Assembly: GCA_965214525.1 (NCBI GenBank)
Contig: OZ243959.1
Span: 2,232,001-2,296,000, forward strand
Direction of reading: 5' to 3'
From: Qipengyuania_B sp965214525
GTDB lineage: Bacteria > Pseudomonadota > Alphaproteobacteria > Sphingomonadales > Sphingomonadaceae
Length of the DNA stretch: 64,000 nt
Below are positions 8,666-17,129 of this stretch, piece after piece. The notes under the pieces are model-generated. The model had not been told where the DNA came from. It saw only the letters and a list, made by a program, of their open reading frames with translations, and made no database searches. Position 1 is the stretch's first letter; each line of letters starts with the position of its first letter. The position numbers and the translations under genes were made by a program.

Positions 8666-9658
8666 GTGCCGTGTGCCCTGGTGACTGGCGGAGCAGGCTA
8701 TATCGGCTCCCATACCTGCAAAGCCTTTCGCGAAAAGGGCTGGGATGTCGTCGCCTATGACAATCTGTCGAGGGGGTGGCGCAATTCGGTCAAATACGGT
8801 CCCTTGGTCGAGGGGGACATCGCCGATGCGGCGACAATGGCAGCGACCTTTCGCCGGTATCGGCCGGACGTCGTCGTTCACTTCGCCGCATATGCCTATG
8901 TCGGCGAATCCGTGGAGCATCCCGCCGCGTATTACCTGAACAACGTTGCAGGAACGCTGACACTTCTGGAACAAATGCGCATCGCCCAGGTCGATCGGCT
9001 GATCTTCTCCAGTTCCTGCGCAACCTATGGCCTGCCCATATCGCCGGTCATCGACGAGAACCATCCGCAGTCGCCCATCAATCCGTATGGCAGGACCAAA
9101 CTGATGTGCGAGCAGATGGTTGCCGACTTCTGCGACGCATATGGGTTATCGGCGGTTCTCCTGCGCTATTTCAATGCTGCGGGCAGCGATCCTGACGGGC
9201 AGCTTGGCGAACGGCACGAGCCGGAAACCCATGCTATCCCTTTGGCCATACGGTCCGCATTGTTCGCCGGCGAAATCTTCAGCGTCATGGGAAGCGATTT
9301 TGATACTCCCGATGGCAGCGCCGTTCGCGACTACATCCATGTCAGCGATCTTGCCCGTGCGCACGTTCTAGCCGCCGCGTTCCTGGAACAGGGCGGCGGC
9401 TGCCATGCCTTCAATCTGGGCACGGGTAGAGGCACGAGCGTCCTGGAACTGTTGCAAGCGATCGAACGGGTCGTCGGCACGCGCCCGCAATACCGCTTGG
9501 CCGCGCGACGTCCCGGCGATCCAGGAATGCTCGTCGCCAGTTTCGACAAGGCCGCTCGGCAACTGGGTTGGAAACCCCGGCTTTCATCGATAGACCGGAT
9601 CATCGATGATGCGGCCCGTTGGATGTCGAAAGACTTGCCTGGCACCCCCGACCCATGA
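8666..9658 (+). CDS. galE: UDP-glucose 4-epimerase
   Basis: A 330-aa short-chain dehydrogenase-type epimerase. The NAD-binding glycine motif is TGGAGYIGSH near residue 7. The active site has SSSCATYG around 115-122 and the YGRTK (YxxxK) catalytic pair near 143. LRYFNAAGSDPDG and the C-terminal RRPGDPGMLVAS are GalE signatures. It interconverts UDP-glucose and UDP-galactose and so supplies a donor to the glycosyltransferases upstream. The start is GTG at 8666, with AAAGGA about 10 bases upstream. It ends the operon; 82 bp later the efflux operon arrives on the other strand. I see no clear intrinsic terminator in that gap. Confidence 0.93.
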   Translation: MPCALVTGGAGYIGSHTCKAFREKGWDVVAYDNLSRGWRNSVKYGPLVEGDIADAATMAATFRRYRPDVVVHFAAYAYVGESVEHPAAYYLNNVAGTLTLLEQMRIAQVDRLIFSSSCATYGLPISPVIDENHPQSPINPYGRTKLMCEQMVADFCDAYGLSAVLLRYFNAAGSDPDGQLGERHEPETHAIPLAIRSALFAGEIFSVMGSDFDTPDGSAVRDYIHVSDLARAHVLAAAFLEQGGGCHAFNLGTGRGTSVLELLQAIERVVGTRPQYRLAARRPGDPGMLVASFDKAARQLGWKPRLSSIDRIIDDAARWMSKDLPGTPDP

Positions 9659-9740
9659 CCGATGCAGCGAGCGCCGGACGAGCCGATCGGATAGCGGACA
9701 TTAGGCCGCAGATGGGCTTTGCGACTCGAATCGTCGCGCA

Positions 9741-10952
9741 CTACTCGTGACGCAGCGCGTCGATCGGATCGAGCCGGGATGCCCGCGCGGCAGGATAATA
9801 GCCGAACACGATGCCCATCAGCGCGGAGAACAGGAAACTTGCAAAATTGATGACGGGGTCAAAGATGAACGGCACGTCGATCAAGCTCGCGAGGCTCCAG
9901 GAAAACAGGAAGGCGAGCGCGATGCCGATGATCCCGCCCAGGCAGCACAGCACCACCGCCTCTGTCAGAAACTGCAACCGCACCTCGCGCGCCAATGCAC
10001 CGATCGCCAGCCGGATGCCGATCTCGCGGGTCCGCTCCGTGACCGAGACGAGCATGATGTTCATGATACCGATTCCCCCCACCAGCAGGCTGATGCCCGC
10101 GATCACCGCCACCATCCCGGTCAAGGCGCCGGTGGCCGCTCCCAAGGCTTGGTTGATCTGCGCGGTATCGATGATGTTGAAATCGTTGTCCGCCCCATCC
10201 TGCAGCAGCCGCCTCTCGCGCAACAGGTCGATCAGCTGATCCTGGATGGCGGCGCTCGCATAGCTGGCATCGTATTTGATGACGAAATACTGGATGTCGT
10301 CGCTGCCGGTAAACCGGCGTTGAACGGCCTTCAGCGGCATGAACACGGTGTTGTTGGCATCATCGCCGCCGCCCACCGCCGCGCCCGATCGCTCTTCCGC
10401 TACGCCGATGATGATGCACGATACATCATTGAGGCGCATCTCTCCGCCAAGCGGATTGTCCCCGGCAACGAACAGCGCCTCCTCAACGGATGACCCGATA
10501 AGACACACGCTGCGCCCCGCGCTCTGCTCCTCGGCGGTGAAGGCGCGCCCTTGCGCCACATCGATGGATTGCGCGGCCAGGAATTCGTTGCTGACGCCCT
10601 GCACGCTGGTGGTCCAATCCGCGCCATTGGCAAAGGCTGTGGCACCTGCCGACACGCTGCCCGCCGCCTGCTCCACCCCGGCGATCTGGTTGCGCACCGC
10701 CTCCACATCGGCTTCATCGAAGGGGCGCGGCGCGTCGCGGTCGCCCCGCTCGGGGAACACGATGAACACGTTAGAGCCCAGCGAACTGATCTCGTCCTGC
10801 ACGCTCGCCGTCACGCCATTGCCCAGCGTCACCATCGTGATCACGGCGGCCACCCCGATGATAATGCCCAGCGTCGTCAGGAACGATCGCAGGATGTGCC
10901 GCCGGATCTCGCGGAACGACAGCAGCAGGGTGGCGCCGAACATCCGCAACAT
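9741..10952 (-). CDS. MacB-like ABC transporter permease
   Basis: A 403-aa permease. An N-terminal membrane segment (SFLTTLGIIIGVAAVITMVTLGNG) precedes a large periplasmic MacB-type core domain (about residues 50-240). Three C-terminal FtsX-type segments follow, including GMVAVIAGISLLVGGIGIMN and the MLVSVTERTREIGIRLAIGA coupling motif, which is typical of MacB. It is the last gene of a four-gene efflux operon, and its start overlaps the ATPase stop by one base. Unlike E. coli MacB, the ATPase is a separate polypeptide. Confidence 0.9.
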   Translation of the reverse strand: MLRMFGATLLLSFREIRRHILRSFLTTLGIIIGVAAVITMVTLGNGVTASVQDEISSLGSNVFIVFPERGDRDAPRPFDEADVEAVRNQIAGVEQAAGSVSAGATAFANGADWTTSVQGVSNEFLAAQSIDVAQGRAFTAEEQSAGRSVCLIGSSVEEALFVAGDNPLGGEMRLNDVSCIIIGVAEERSGAAVGGGDDANNTVFMPLKAVQRRFTGSDDIQYFVIKYDASYASAAIQDQLIDLLRERRLLQDGADNDFNIIDTAQINQALGAATGALTGMVAVIAGISLLVGGIGIMNIMLVSVTERTREIGIRLAIGALAREVRLQFLTEAVVLCCLGGIIGIALAFLFSWSLASLIDVPFIFDPVINFASFLFSALMGIVFGYYPAARASRLDPIDALRHE

Positions 10953-11665
10953 CAGGCGTGCTCCACCTCGCGGGTCTTGCGGCCGCGCTCGATCCGTTCG
11001 ACCAGCCCGTCGCGGAAGTGCACGATCGTGCGCGCGAACTGCGCCATCTCCTCTTCGTGCGTAACCAGCAGGATGGTGATGCCTTCGCGGTTCAGCCGGG
11101 TCAGCAATTCCATGATCTCGATCGAACGCTCGGTATCGAGATTGCCGGTCGGCTCGTCCGCCAGCAGGACATCGGGCTGCGTCACCAGCGCCCGTGCTAT
11201 GGCGACGCGCTGTTGCTGCCCCCCTGAAAGCTCGGCGGGCGAATGGCCGGCCCAGGGCACCAGCCCGACCTGATCGAGCGCGCGCAGCCCCGCTTCGCGC
11301 CGCGCGGCCTTCGTCTCGCCGCGATAGAGCAGGGGCAGCTCGACGTTTTCGAGCGCGGTGGTGCGCGCGAGCAGGTTGAAGCCTTGGAATACGAAACCCA
11401 GATACTTGCGGCGCAGCAGCGAGCGCTGGTCACGATCGAGCGCCTGCACCTCGACGCCGCGGAAGCGGAACGTGCCGGTCGTGGGAATGTCCAGACAGCC
11501 CAGGATGTTCATGGTGGTGGATTTGCCGGAGCCCGACGGGCCCATGACGGCGACGAAATCGCTGCGCCCGATTTCCAGGTCCACGCCCTTCAACGCCTGA
11601 AAAGCCGCGGCTCCTTCGCCGAAGGTCTTGGTGATGCCTTCCAGCTGGATGAGCGGCCGTTCCAT
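10952..11665 (-). CDS. ABC transporter ATP-binding protein, MacB/LolD type
   Basis: A 237-aa ATPase. Walker A is GPSGSGKST near residue 41, the LSGGQQQRVAIARAL signature lies near 145 and Walker B is VLLADEPTG near 165. FQGFNLLARTTALENVELPL is the Q-loop pattern of the MacB/LolD subfamily. It powers the permease encoded next and is coupled to both neighbours by one-base overlaps (TAATG upstream, TGATG downstream). Confidence 0.92.
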   Translation of the reverse strand: MERPLIQLEGITKTFGEGAAAFQALKGVDLEIGRSDFVAVMGPSGSGKSTTMNILGCLDIPTTGTFRFRGVEVQALDRDQRSLLRRKYLGFVFQGFNLLARTTALENVELPLLYRGETKAARREAGLRALDQVGLVPWAGHSPAELSGGQQQRVAIARALVTQPDVLLADEPTGNLDTERSIEIMELLTRLNREGITILLVTHEEEMAQFARTIVHFRDGLVERIERGRKTREVEHA

Positions 11666-13005
11666 TACTCCTCGCCCGATCCCACGCCGGTGACGACCTT
11701 CATTCCCGCTTTCAGGTCAGCTGAACGCACCGCGGTGAGGCGACCGTCGCTCTGCCCGGTGATGACCTCGACGGGTTTCAACGTCTTGTCGGCCTGGAGT
11801 ACGTGAACGGTTTGCCGGCTGCCGATGCCGATCGTCGCCTGCTGTTCGTTCTGTTGCAAGCCGATCTCCGGATTGAGGACGCTGCCGCCTTCTTCCGCCT
11901 CGGCATCTTCCGGGCGGAACCGCAAGGCCGAATTGGGCACCAGCAGCCGCGTTCCCGTGCTCTGGGTGCCGATTGTCGCGGTTGCGGTCATGCCGGGGCG
12001 CAGCAGCCCCTCGGGATTGGCAACGGCCAGACGGGCTTCATAGCTGACGACCGCATTGCCTGCCGCCGTTGCCGCAGCGCCGCTCGCCGCGCTGGCTTCG
12101 CTGGCGGTGTTGGTAGAGGCGCGATCGACCCGCTCCACCACCGCCGGGAAGCGCCGGCCGGGATAGGCATCGACGGTGAAGGTCGCTCGCTGCCCTTCCT
12201 CGACCTGACCGACATCGGCCTCGTCGATATCGACGCGCAGCTGCATGGCGGCGAGATCTTCGGCGATGATGAACAGGGTCGGGGTGCTGAAGCTTGCTGC
12301 CACCGTCTGCCCGGGTTCCACCTGCCGGGCCAGCACCACGCCGGAAACCGGGGAACGGATCACCGCCCGGTTACGGTTGGTCACGGCCGACGACAGCTGC
12401 GCCTCTTGCGAGCGCACGGTTGCGCGCGCGCTGGCCACGGCCGCCTGATCGCGCTTTACCGCCGCTTCGGCCTGTTCCAGCTCCGTGCGGGAGGGAACCT
12501 TGCCGTCGGACACCCGGAACACTTCGCGCAGCCGTGCCAGTTGCGCCTGATCCACGTCGAGCGAGGCCTGCGCCTGCGCGACAGTTGCGCGCGCGGCGTT
12601 CATGTTCGCTTGCGCCTGGGTGATCTGGTCTTCGATGATGTCGGTGTTGATGAGCGCCAGCACCTGGCCGCGCTGTACCCGGTCGTTGACGTCCACCATG
12701 ATCCGGTCGATTCGTCCGGACACTTCGGAGCCGACCTGCACCTGGTTGGTCGGGCGCAGATTGCCGGTGGCGCTGACGGTCAGGTCGAGCGATCGCTGCA
12801 CCACGTCCTGCGTGATGTAGTCCGGCCCCTCGTCCTCGCCGGAACACTGGCTTACCGCGACGACGAGCAGCAGCACGATGAGCGCGGGCAGCCAGAATTT
12901 CATGTACCGCCGCCATTTGGGCTTGGGCTTGGTGCCCAGAAATTCGTTCACGTCGGGTTGCGCAGTGGTCTGCGGTGGGGGCGACGCGGACGCAGCATCG
13001 TTCAT
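11665..13005 (-). CDS. MacA/HlyD-like periplasmic adaptor protein
   Basis: A 446-aa adaptor. An N-terminal cytoplasmic tail leads to a single membrane anchor (FWLPALIVLLLVVAVSQC, about residues 33-50). A biotinyl-lipoyl half-motif follows (QVQVGSEVSGRIDRIMVDVN), then a long coiled-coil hairpin (about 115-200, rich in A, Q and R heptads), the second lipoyl half (VIRSPVSGVVLARQVEPGQTV) and beta-barrel and membrane-proximal domains. It would bridge the MacB-like inner-membrane complex and the outer-membrane channel encoded upstream. Its start overlaps the channel gene stop by four bases. Confidence 0.9.
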   Translation of the reverse strand: MNDAASASPPPQTTAQPDVNEFLGTKPKPKWRRYMKFWLPALIVLLLVVAVSQCSGEDEGPDYITQDVVQRSLDLTVSATGNLRPTNQVQVGSEVSGRIDRIMVDVNDRVQRGQVLALINTDIIEDQITQAQANMNAARATVAQAQASLDVDQAQLARLREVFRVSDGKVPSRTELEQAEAAVKRDQAAVASARATVRSQEAQLSSAVTNRNRAVIRSPVSGVVLARQVEPGQTVAASFSTPTLFIIAEDLAAMQLRVDIDEADVGQVEEGQRATFTVDAYPGRRFPAVVERVDRASTNTASEASAASGAAATAAGNAVVSYEARLAVANPEGLLRPGMTATATIGTQSTGTRLLVPNSALRFRPEDAEAEEGGSVLNPEIGLQQNEQQATIGIGSRQTVHVLQADKTLKPVEVITGQSDGRLTAVRSADLKAGMKVVTGVGSGEE

Positions 13006-14492
13006 GGCGTGGTTCTTTCATTGGCGGTCAGTACGATCGGCACGCCGCCGGTATCGGGATCCAGGGGTTCGCCGCTCCACCCCCCGCCCAAGGCCTGCAT
13101 CAGCCGGATAAAGGCACTGGCACGTTCCGCCTCGCTGGAAGCCAGCGCGTTGCGCGCGGACAGCAATTGGTTCTCCGCGATCAACAGCGTCTGGAAATCG
13201 ATGAGCCCCGCCTGATACTGGCTGCGCGCCAGGATCGCGGCATTGGTGGCCGCGTCCAGCGCCTCTGCGAACAGCGCAACCCGCTCGCGCGCGGATTGCA
13301 GCGAGATGCCCGCCGTCTCGACATCCTCGAGCGAGAGGAGGACGGTCTGCTCCCAATTGGCAAGCGAACCCGCCGCAGTGGCCTGGGCCGAAGCGATTTG
13401 CGCCCGCGTCCGTCCGCCGTCGAACAGCAATTGTTGCACCCCGGCGAACAGCCCGCCGGTAACGAGGTCGAACAACCCGTCGAATCCGACCGATGCGGTG
13501 CCGATGCTTCCGGTCAGTTGTACGAGTGGGAGCAGCTGCGCGCGCGCCAGGCCGACCCGCGCACCATCGGCCAGCAACAGCGCTTCGGCCTGCCGTATAT
13601 CCGGGCGGCGGCGCAGGATGGTCGCAGGCTCGGCGAATCCGACCTGTGGCGGGGGGTCGGGAATGCGCGCCGAGCCGCGCAATCGGGTGAAGACCGGTCC
13701 GGGCGCTTCCCCGATCAGGGTCGAGATCGTGTTCGCCGCCGCCGCCAGATCGCGCTCGAGCGCGGGGATCGTCGCGGCCGTCTGCGCGCGCTGCGTGCGG
13801 GCCTGTTCCACGTCCAGGCTGGAGACGAGGCCCGCCTGCAAACGCCACTCTGCGATCTGCAGGTTCTCCTGCTGGATCGCCAGCGTATCGCGCGCGATTC
13901 CCAGCTGCACCGCAAGCGCGCGGGCTGAAACCGTCGTCTGCGCGACCTGCCCCACGATCAGCCGCTGGAGGTCGGCCAGCGAGTAGCCCGCCGCGAGCAG
14001 TTCGGCCCGCGAGGCGGCGACATCGTAGCCGATGCGGCCGAACAGATCGACTTCCCAGCGTGCGTCCGCGCCGATCGAGGGTTCGAAATCATCGTCCGCG
14101 AAGTCGCCGATGTCGCGCTGTATTCCGGCACTGCCATCGACCCGCGGCAAATATCCCGCACGGCTGAATCGCAAGCCTGCGCGCGCCTGGGCCAATCGCG
14201 CCGTGGCCCGCGCAAGATCGCGGTTTTCGGCAATCGCCTGTGTCACATATAGGGTAAGGAGCGGGTCATCGAGCAACAGCCAGTAGGCGTCCAGGCGCGT
14301 TTCGGCCGGGGCTGGCGACGCCAATGTCCAGGCGGGCGGCACGAAGGCCGGGGATGGGGGGAGGCCATCGGCCAGCCCGGCGGATCGGAACGCCGCGCAA
14401 CCGCTTAGCAACAGCGCGACTACGCATGCCGCGGCGCAGCGCGTCACCTGCCGCGTGAAATCCGGCGTCCCGATACGCAAACTCCCGCCCAT
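13002..14492 (-). CDS. Outer-membrane efflux lipoprotein, NodT/OprM family
   Basis: A 496-aa protein with a lipoprotein signal (hydrophobic AACVVALLLSGC, Cys32 lipidated). The OEP fold shows two repeats of long helices, such as ENRDLARATARLAQARAGLR in the first and RRRPDIRQAEALLLADGARVG in the second, a hallmark of the NodT family. It forms the trimeric outer-membrane exit duct of the efflux pump encoded by the next three genes. The ATG at 14492 is chosen because it gives a proper signal peptide; the open frame continues further upstream without recognisable protein. It is first in the operon, so its promoter should lie in 14493-14609. Confidence 0.92.
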   Translation of the reverse strand: MGGSLRIGTPDFTRQVTRCAAACVVALLLSGCAAFRSAGLADGLPPSPAFVPPAWTLASPAPAETRLDAYWLLLDDPLLTLYVTQAIAENRDLARATARLAQARAGLRFSRAGYLPRVDGSAGIQRDIGDFADDDFEPSIGADARWEVDLFGRIGYDVAASRAELLAAGYSLADLQRLIVGQVAQTTVSARALAVQLGIARDTLAIQQENLQIAEWRLQAGLVSSLDVEQARTQRAQTAATIPALERDLAAAANTISTLIGEAPGPVFTRLRGSARIPDPPPQVGFAEPATILRRRPDIRQAEALLLADGARVGLARAQLLPLVQLTGSIGTASVGFDGLFDLVTGGLFAGVQQLLFDGGRTRAQIASAQATAAGSLANWEQTVLLSLEDVETAGISLQSARERVALFAEALDAATNAAILARSQYQAGLIDFQTLLIAENQLLSARNALASSEAERASAFIRLMQALGGGWSGEPLDPDTGGVPIVLTANERTTP

Positions 14493-14609
14493 GTCGTAAT
14501 CCCTCGCGCCTGTGCGTATCCTGCGTTGTGCGCGCTTGCAACGCCTATCCCCCGCCCGATACGCAAAATTTCTGGCCGTTCCCACGTTGCGGCGTCTAAT
14601 GCCGGTGAT

Positions 14610-15629
14610 GTGAAGCGACATGCAGGACATAGCGAGGCTGGCGAACCGATCACCGCCGGGCAGCCACTGATCGTGCGCGTGCTCCGCAATCCTCGCAGTC
14701 ATGGCAACAAGGGCAAGGAGCGAACATCCGATACCGATCCGGCCGCTTCCATCGATATCGAGACCGTAGAGCCCGGCAAACGCGAGGATACCGTGACGGT
14801 CCTCAAGGAATTCGTCCGCGACGGGGTCGATCTGCTGGTGATCGACGGCGGCGATGGCACGGTGCGCGACGTGCTAACCGCTGGGCAGACGGCGTTCGCG
14901 GATGCCTGGCCCGTGCTAGCAGTGCTGCCACGCGGCAAGACCAATGCCCTGTCGGTCGATCTGGGCGTGCCGGAACCGTGCGACCTTGACGCCATGATCG
15001 CAGCGTTTCGCGATGGGCACTTGGTGTCGCGTCGCCCGCTGGTGATCGAGCGGCGCGACATCGAGGCATCGCGCATTTCCGGCTTCATCATCGGGGCCGG
15101 CGCGTTCACCACCGGAGTGCGCGCGGCCCAGGACGCCCATCGATTGGGGGCGTTCGGGGGGCTTGCGGTGAGCGCGACGGTGGCTTGGGCGGTGTTGCAG
15201 ATGATCTTTGGCGGCGCCCGCAATGTCTGGCGGCGGGGGGTCGCGATGGAGCTGGCGCGCATGCCCGATGGCCGATCGCTGGCTCACAGCGATCGTGTCG
15301 ACACCACGCGCCGGGCCATGCTGCTGGCAACCACCTTGCGCCGGATGCCCGCCGGCCTCAAACCGTTTGGCCCGGAACGCGATGGACTGAAGATCATGGT
15401 CATCGACAAGCCACGGCGGCGCGTCTTTGCGTCTGCTCCGCTGATCGTGGCCGGGCGGCAACCGGACTGGCTGAAACGGCTGGGCTTTCATCAGGTGGAT
15501 GCGCCGGGCTTCACGATGATTACGGCGGACGAGCTGATTCTCGATGGCGAATTGTATCCGGCCGGTTCGTACTTGGTCACGCAGGGCTCGCCCTTGCAGT
15601 TCGTCGTGCCGCGCGGTGCCCCTGCGTGA
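14610..15629 (+). CDS. Diacylglycerol kinase-like (DAGKc) protein
   Basis: About 339 aa. PLIVRVLRNPRSHGN is the first strand and nucleotide loop of the DAGK catalytic domain, followed by LLVIDGGDGTVRDVLT with the diagnostic GGDGT motif and LPRGKTNALSVDLG. The C-terminal beta-sandwich part ends in LILDGELYPAGSYLV, which matches the family pattern of a conserved D-GE. It likely phosphorylates a lipid such as diacylglycerol or a sphingoid base; sphingomonads make sphingolipids, but the substrate is not readable from sequence. There is no in-frame ATG at a suitable place, so I use GTG at 14610, and the start is uncertain. The stop overlaps the next GTG start (GTGA). Confidence 0.8.
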   Translation: MKRHAGHSEAGEPITAGQPLIVRVLRNPRSHGNKGKERTSDTDPAASIDIETVEPGKREDTVTVLKEFVRDGVDLLVIDGGDGTVRDVLTAGQTAFADAWPVLAVLPRGKTNALSVDLGVPEPCDLDAMIAAFRDGHLVSRRPLVIERRDIEASRISGFIIGAGAFTTGVRAAQDAHRLGAFGGLAVSATVAWAVLQMIFGGARNVWRRGVAMELARMPDGRSLAHSDRVDTTRRAMLLATTLRRMPAGLKPFGPERDGLKIMVIDKPRRRVFASAPLIVAGRQPDWLKRLGFHQVDAPGFTMITADELILDGELYPAGSYLVTQGSPLQFVVPRGAPA

Positions 15630-16525
15630 ACGATGCGCTGGACGATCGCGTCGCCCGGTGGCTCGCGACCCCGATCCGTCCCGAAGTCGCGCAATACGCC
15701 GAACAACTGGGGCATGCTTCCGGGGCCGTCGCGGTGCTGTTCTACGGATCCAACCTGAGAACGGGATCGCTGGACGGCGTGCTCGATTTCTACCTCTTGC
15801 TGCCGGGCGATCAACGGGAACGGGTGTGGCCGCACGTAGCTTATCACGAGGCAGACGTTGGCGGATACCGTCTACGCGCGAAATCCGCGAAAATGTCGCT
15901 GGTGCAGTTCGTCAACGCCGCGCGGGGTGATTCGCTCGACACGACCATCTGGACCCGCTTCGTGCAGCCCGCGGCGCTGGTCTGGTCGGTGAACGATACC
16001 GTGCGCGAAGCGGTCATCAGGGCGGTCGCCGACGCCACCCGGACCGCCACCGCACTGGCGGCTGCCCTTGGCCCTGTGGCCGGCGACGCAGCAGCATATT
16101 GGCGGGCGCTCTTCAACGCGACCTACCGGGCGGAGTTGCGGGTCGAGCGTGCGGGCCGGGCCGACACCATCCTCGCCGACGCGCCTGCGCATTTCTCGGG
16201 TCTGCTGCAAGCGGGGTGGACATCGCAGGGCATCGCTTACGCACAAGAAGAGGTTGCTCGCCTGTGCCCCGCAATGCCGCAGCGGCAACGCGTGCGCCTC
16301 CGCCGCTGGTGGCGCCGGCGCCAACGGCTCGGAAAACCGCTCAACTTGTTGCGGCTCGCCAAGGCGACCACGACGTTTGACGGGGCTCCGCAATATGCCG
16401 CATGGAAGATCGCGCGGCATACGGGACTGGAATTGCCGGTCACGCCCTTTCGACAGCGTCATCCGCTGCTGGCGGCCCCAGGCGTGCTTTACGCGCTATG
16501 GCGACACCAGCGCAAGCTGCGCTGA
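15626..16525 (+). CDS. Nucleotidyltransferase-like protein coupled to the lipid kinase
   Basis: A 299-aa protein of uncertain family. Residues 34-56 read AVLFYGSNLRTGSLDGVLDF, the GS...D-x-D arrangement of the polymerase-beta-type nucleotidyltransferase fold. This is reminiscent of Tam41-type CDP-diacylglycerol synthases, although the resemblance is only local. The C-terminal third is strongly basic (VRLRRWWRRRQRLG). It starts at GTG 15626, overlapping the DAGK-like stop, so the two products are made together. A lipid-nucleotide role is inference from the motif plus the partner gene. Confidence 0.6.
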   Translation: MNDALDDRVARWLATPIRPEVAQYAEQLGHASGAVAVLFYGSNLRTGSLDGVLDFYLLLPGDQRERVWPHVAYHEADVGGYRLRAKSAKMSLVQFVNAARGDSLDTTIWTRFVQPAALVWSVNDTVREAVIRAVADATRTATALAAALGPVAGDAAAYWRALFNATYRAELRVERAGRADTILADAPAHFSGLLQAGWTSQGIAYAQEEVARLCPAMPQRQRVRLRRWWRRRQRLGKPLNLLRLAKATTTFDGAPQYAAWKIARHTGLELPVTPFRQRHPLLAAPGVLYALWRHQRKLR

Positions 16526-16528
16526 CCC

Positions 16529-17026
16529 TTACATGTAGCGCATGGCGATCGTAAGCGCGGTCGGCTCCTCGCCAACGCGGAAGCGGGTCTTGGTATAGCT
16601 TGGTCGGCCCAGGTTCAGCAGGTTGATCGACGGGTTGTTGGACATGCCCCCGCCATCCTTCGTCAAGTCGGTCGAACCGTTGCCGTTCACATCGTGCCGC
16701 ACCGCGATCCCGTACTGACCGGCCTCTGGCAACGGCATGCACACCTTCATCGTGCCAGCACGGGCCGGCAATTCGATCCGGCGGACCCAGCGGCCGGATG
16801 CCAGCCAGTCGGCCTTCGTTGATCGGTAGGATTGCACGCGCAGTTTGCCCGAACTGCTTTTGATATTGGTAATGGTCACCAACGCCGCTGGTCCCTTGCC
16901 TGGCGCGCAGGCGGCAATATCATTGCGGATTTCCTGCTGATACACCTGCGCCAATGCCGGCCCGCCGGCCCACAGGCCCGCACTTGCCAGAGCAGCCCCA
17001 GCTGTGGCGATAATCTTCCGTCGCAT
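16529..17026 (-). CDS. DUF2141 family secreted protein
   Basis: A 165-aa protein with an N-terminal signal peptide (hydrophobic IIATAGAALASAGLWAGGPALA, cleavage after ALA). Mature-domain hallmarks are GKLRVQSYRSTKADWLASG, YGIAVRHDVNGNGSTDLTKDGGGM and the ending EPTALTIAMRY. This matches DUF2141, a beta-sandwich periplasmic family of unknown role, seen here with an Asp/Asn-rich calcium-like loop. I prefer ATG 17026 over GTG 17035 because GGGG sits 8 bases upstream. It stands alone, convergent with the preceding gene (3-bp gap). Confidence 0.85.
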   Translation of the reverse strand: MRRKIIATAGAALASAGLWAGGPALAQVYQQEIRNDIAACAPGKGPAALVTITNIKSSSGKLRVQSYRSTKADWLASGRWVRRIELPARAGTMKVCMPLPEAGQYGIAVRHDVNGNGSTDLTKDGGGMSNNPSINLLNLGRPSYTKTRFRVGEEPTALTIAMRYM

Positions 17027-17129
17027 CTCGATCACCCCGTGTTTCCTGCATCGCCAGCGCCTTGCAGCGCCGGCGGTTACTGCGCGCAGGCTATGCCAAT
17101 GTTGCGCTGAATTGACGCTGAATTGCGCG

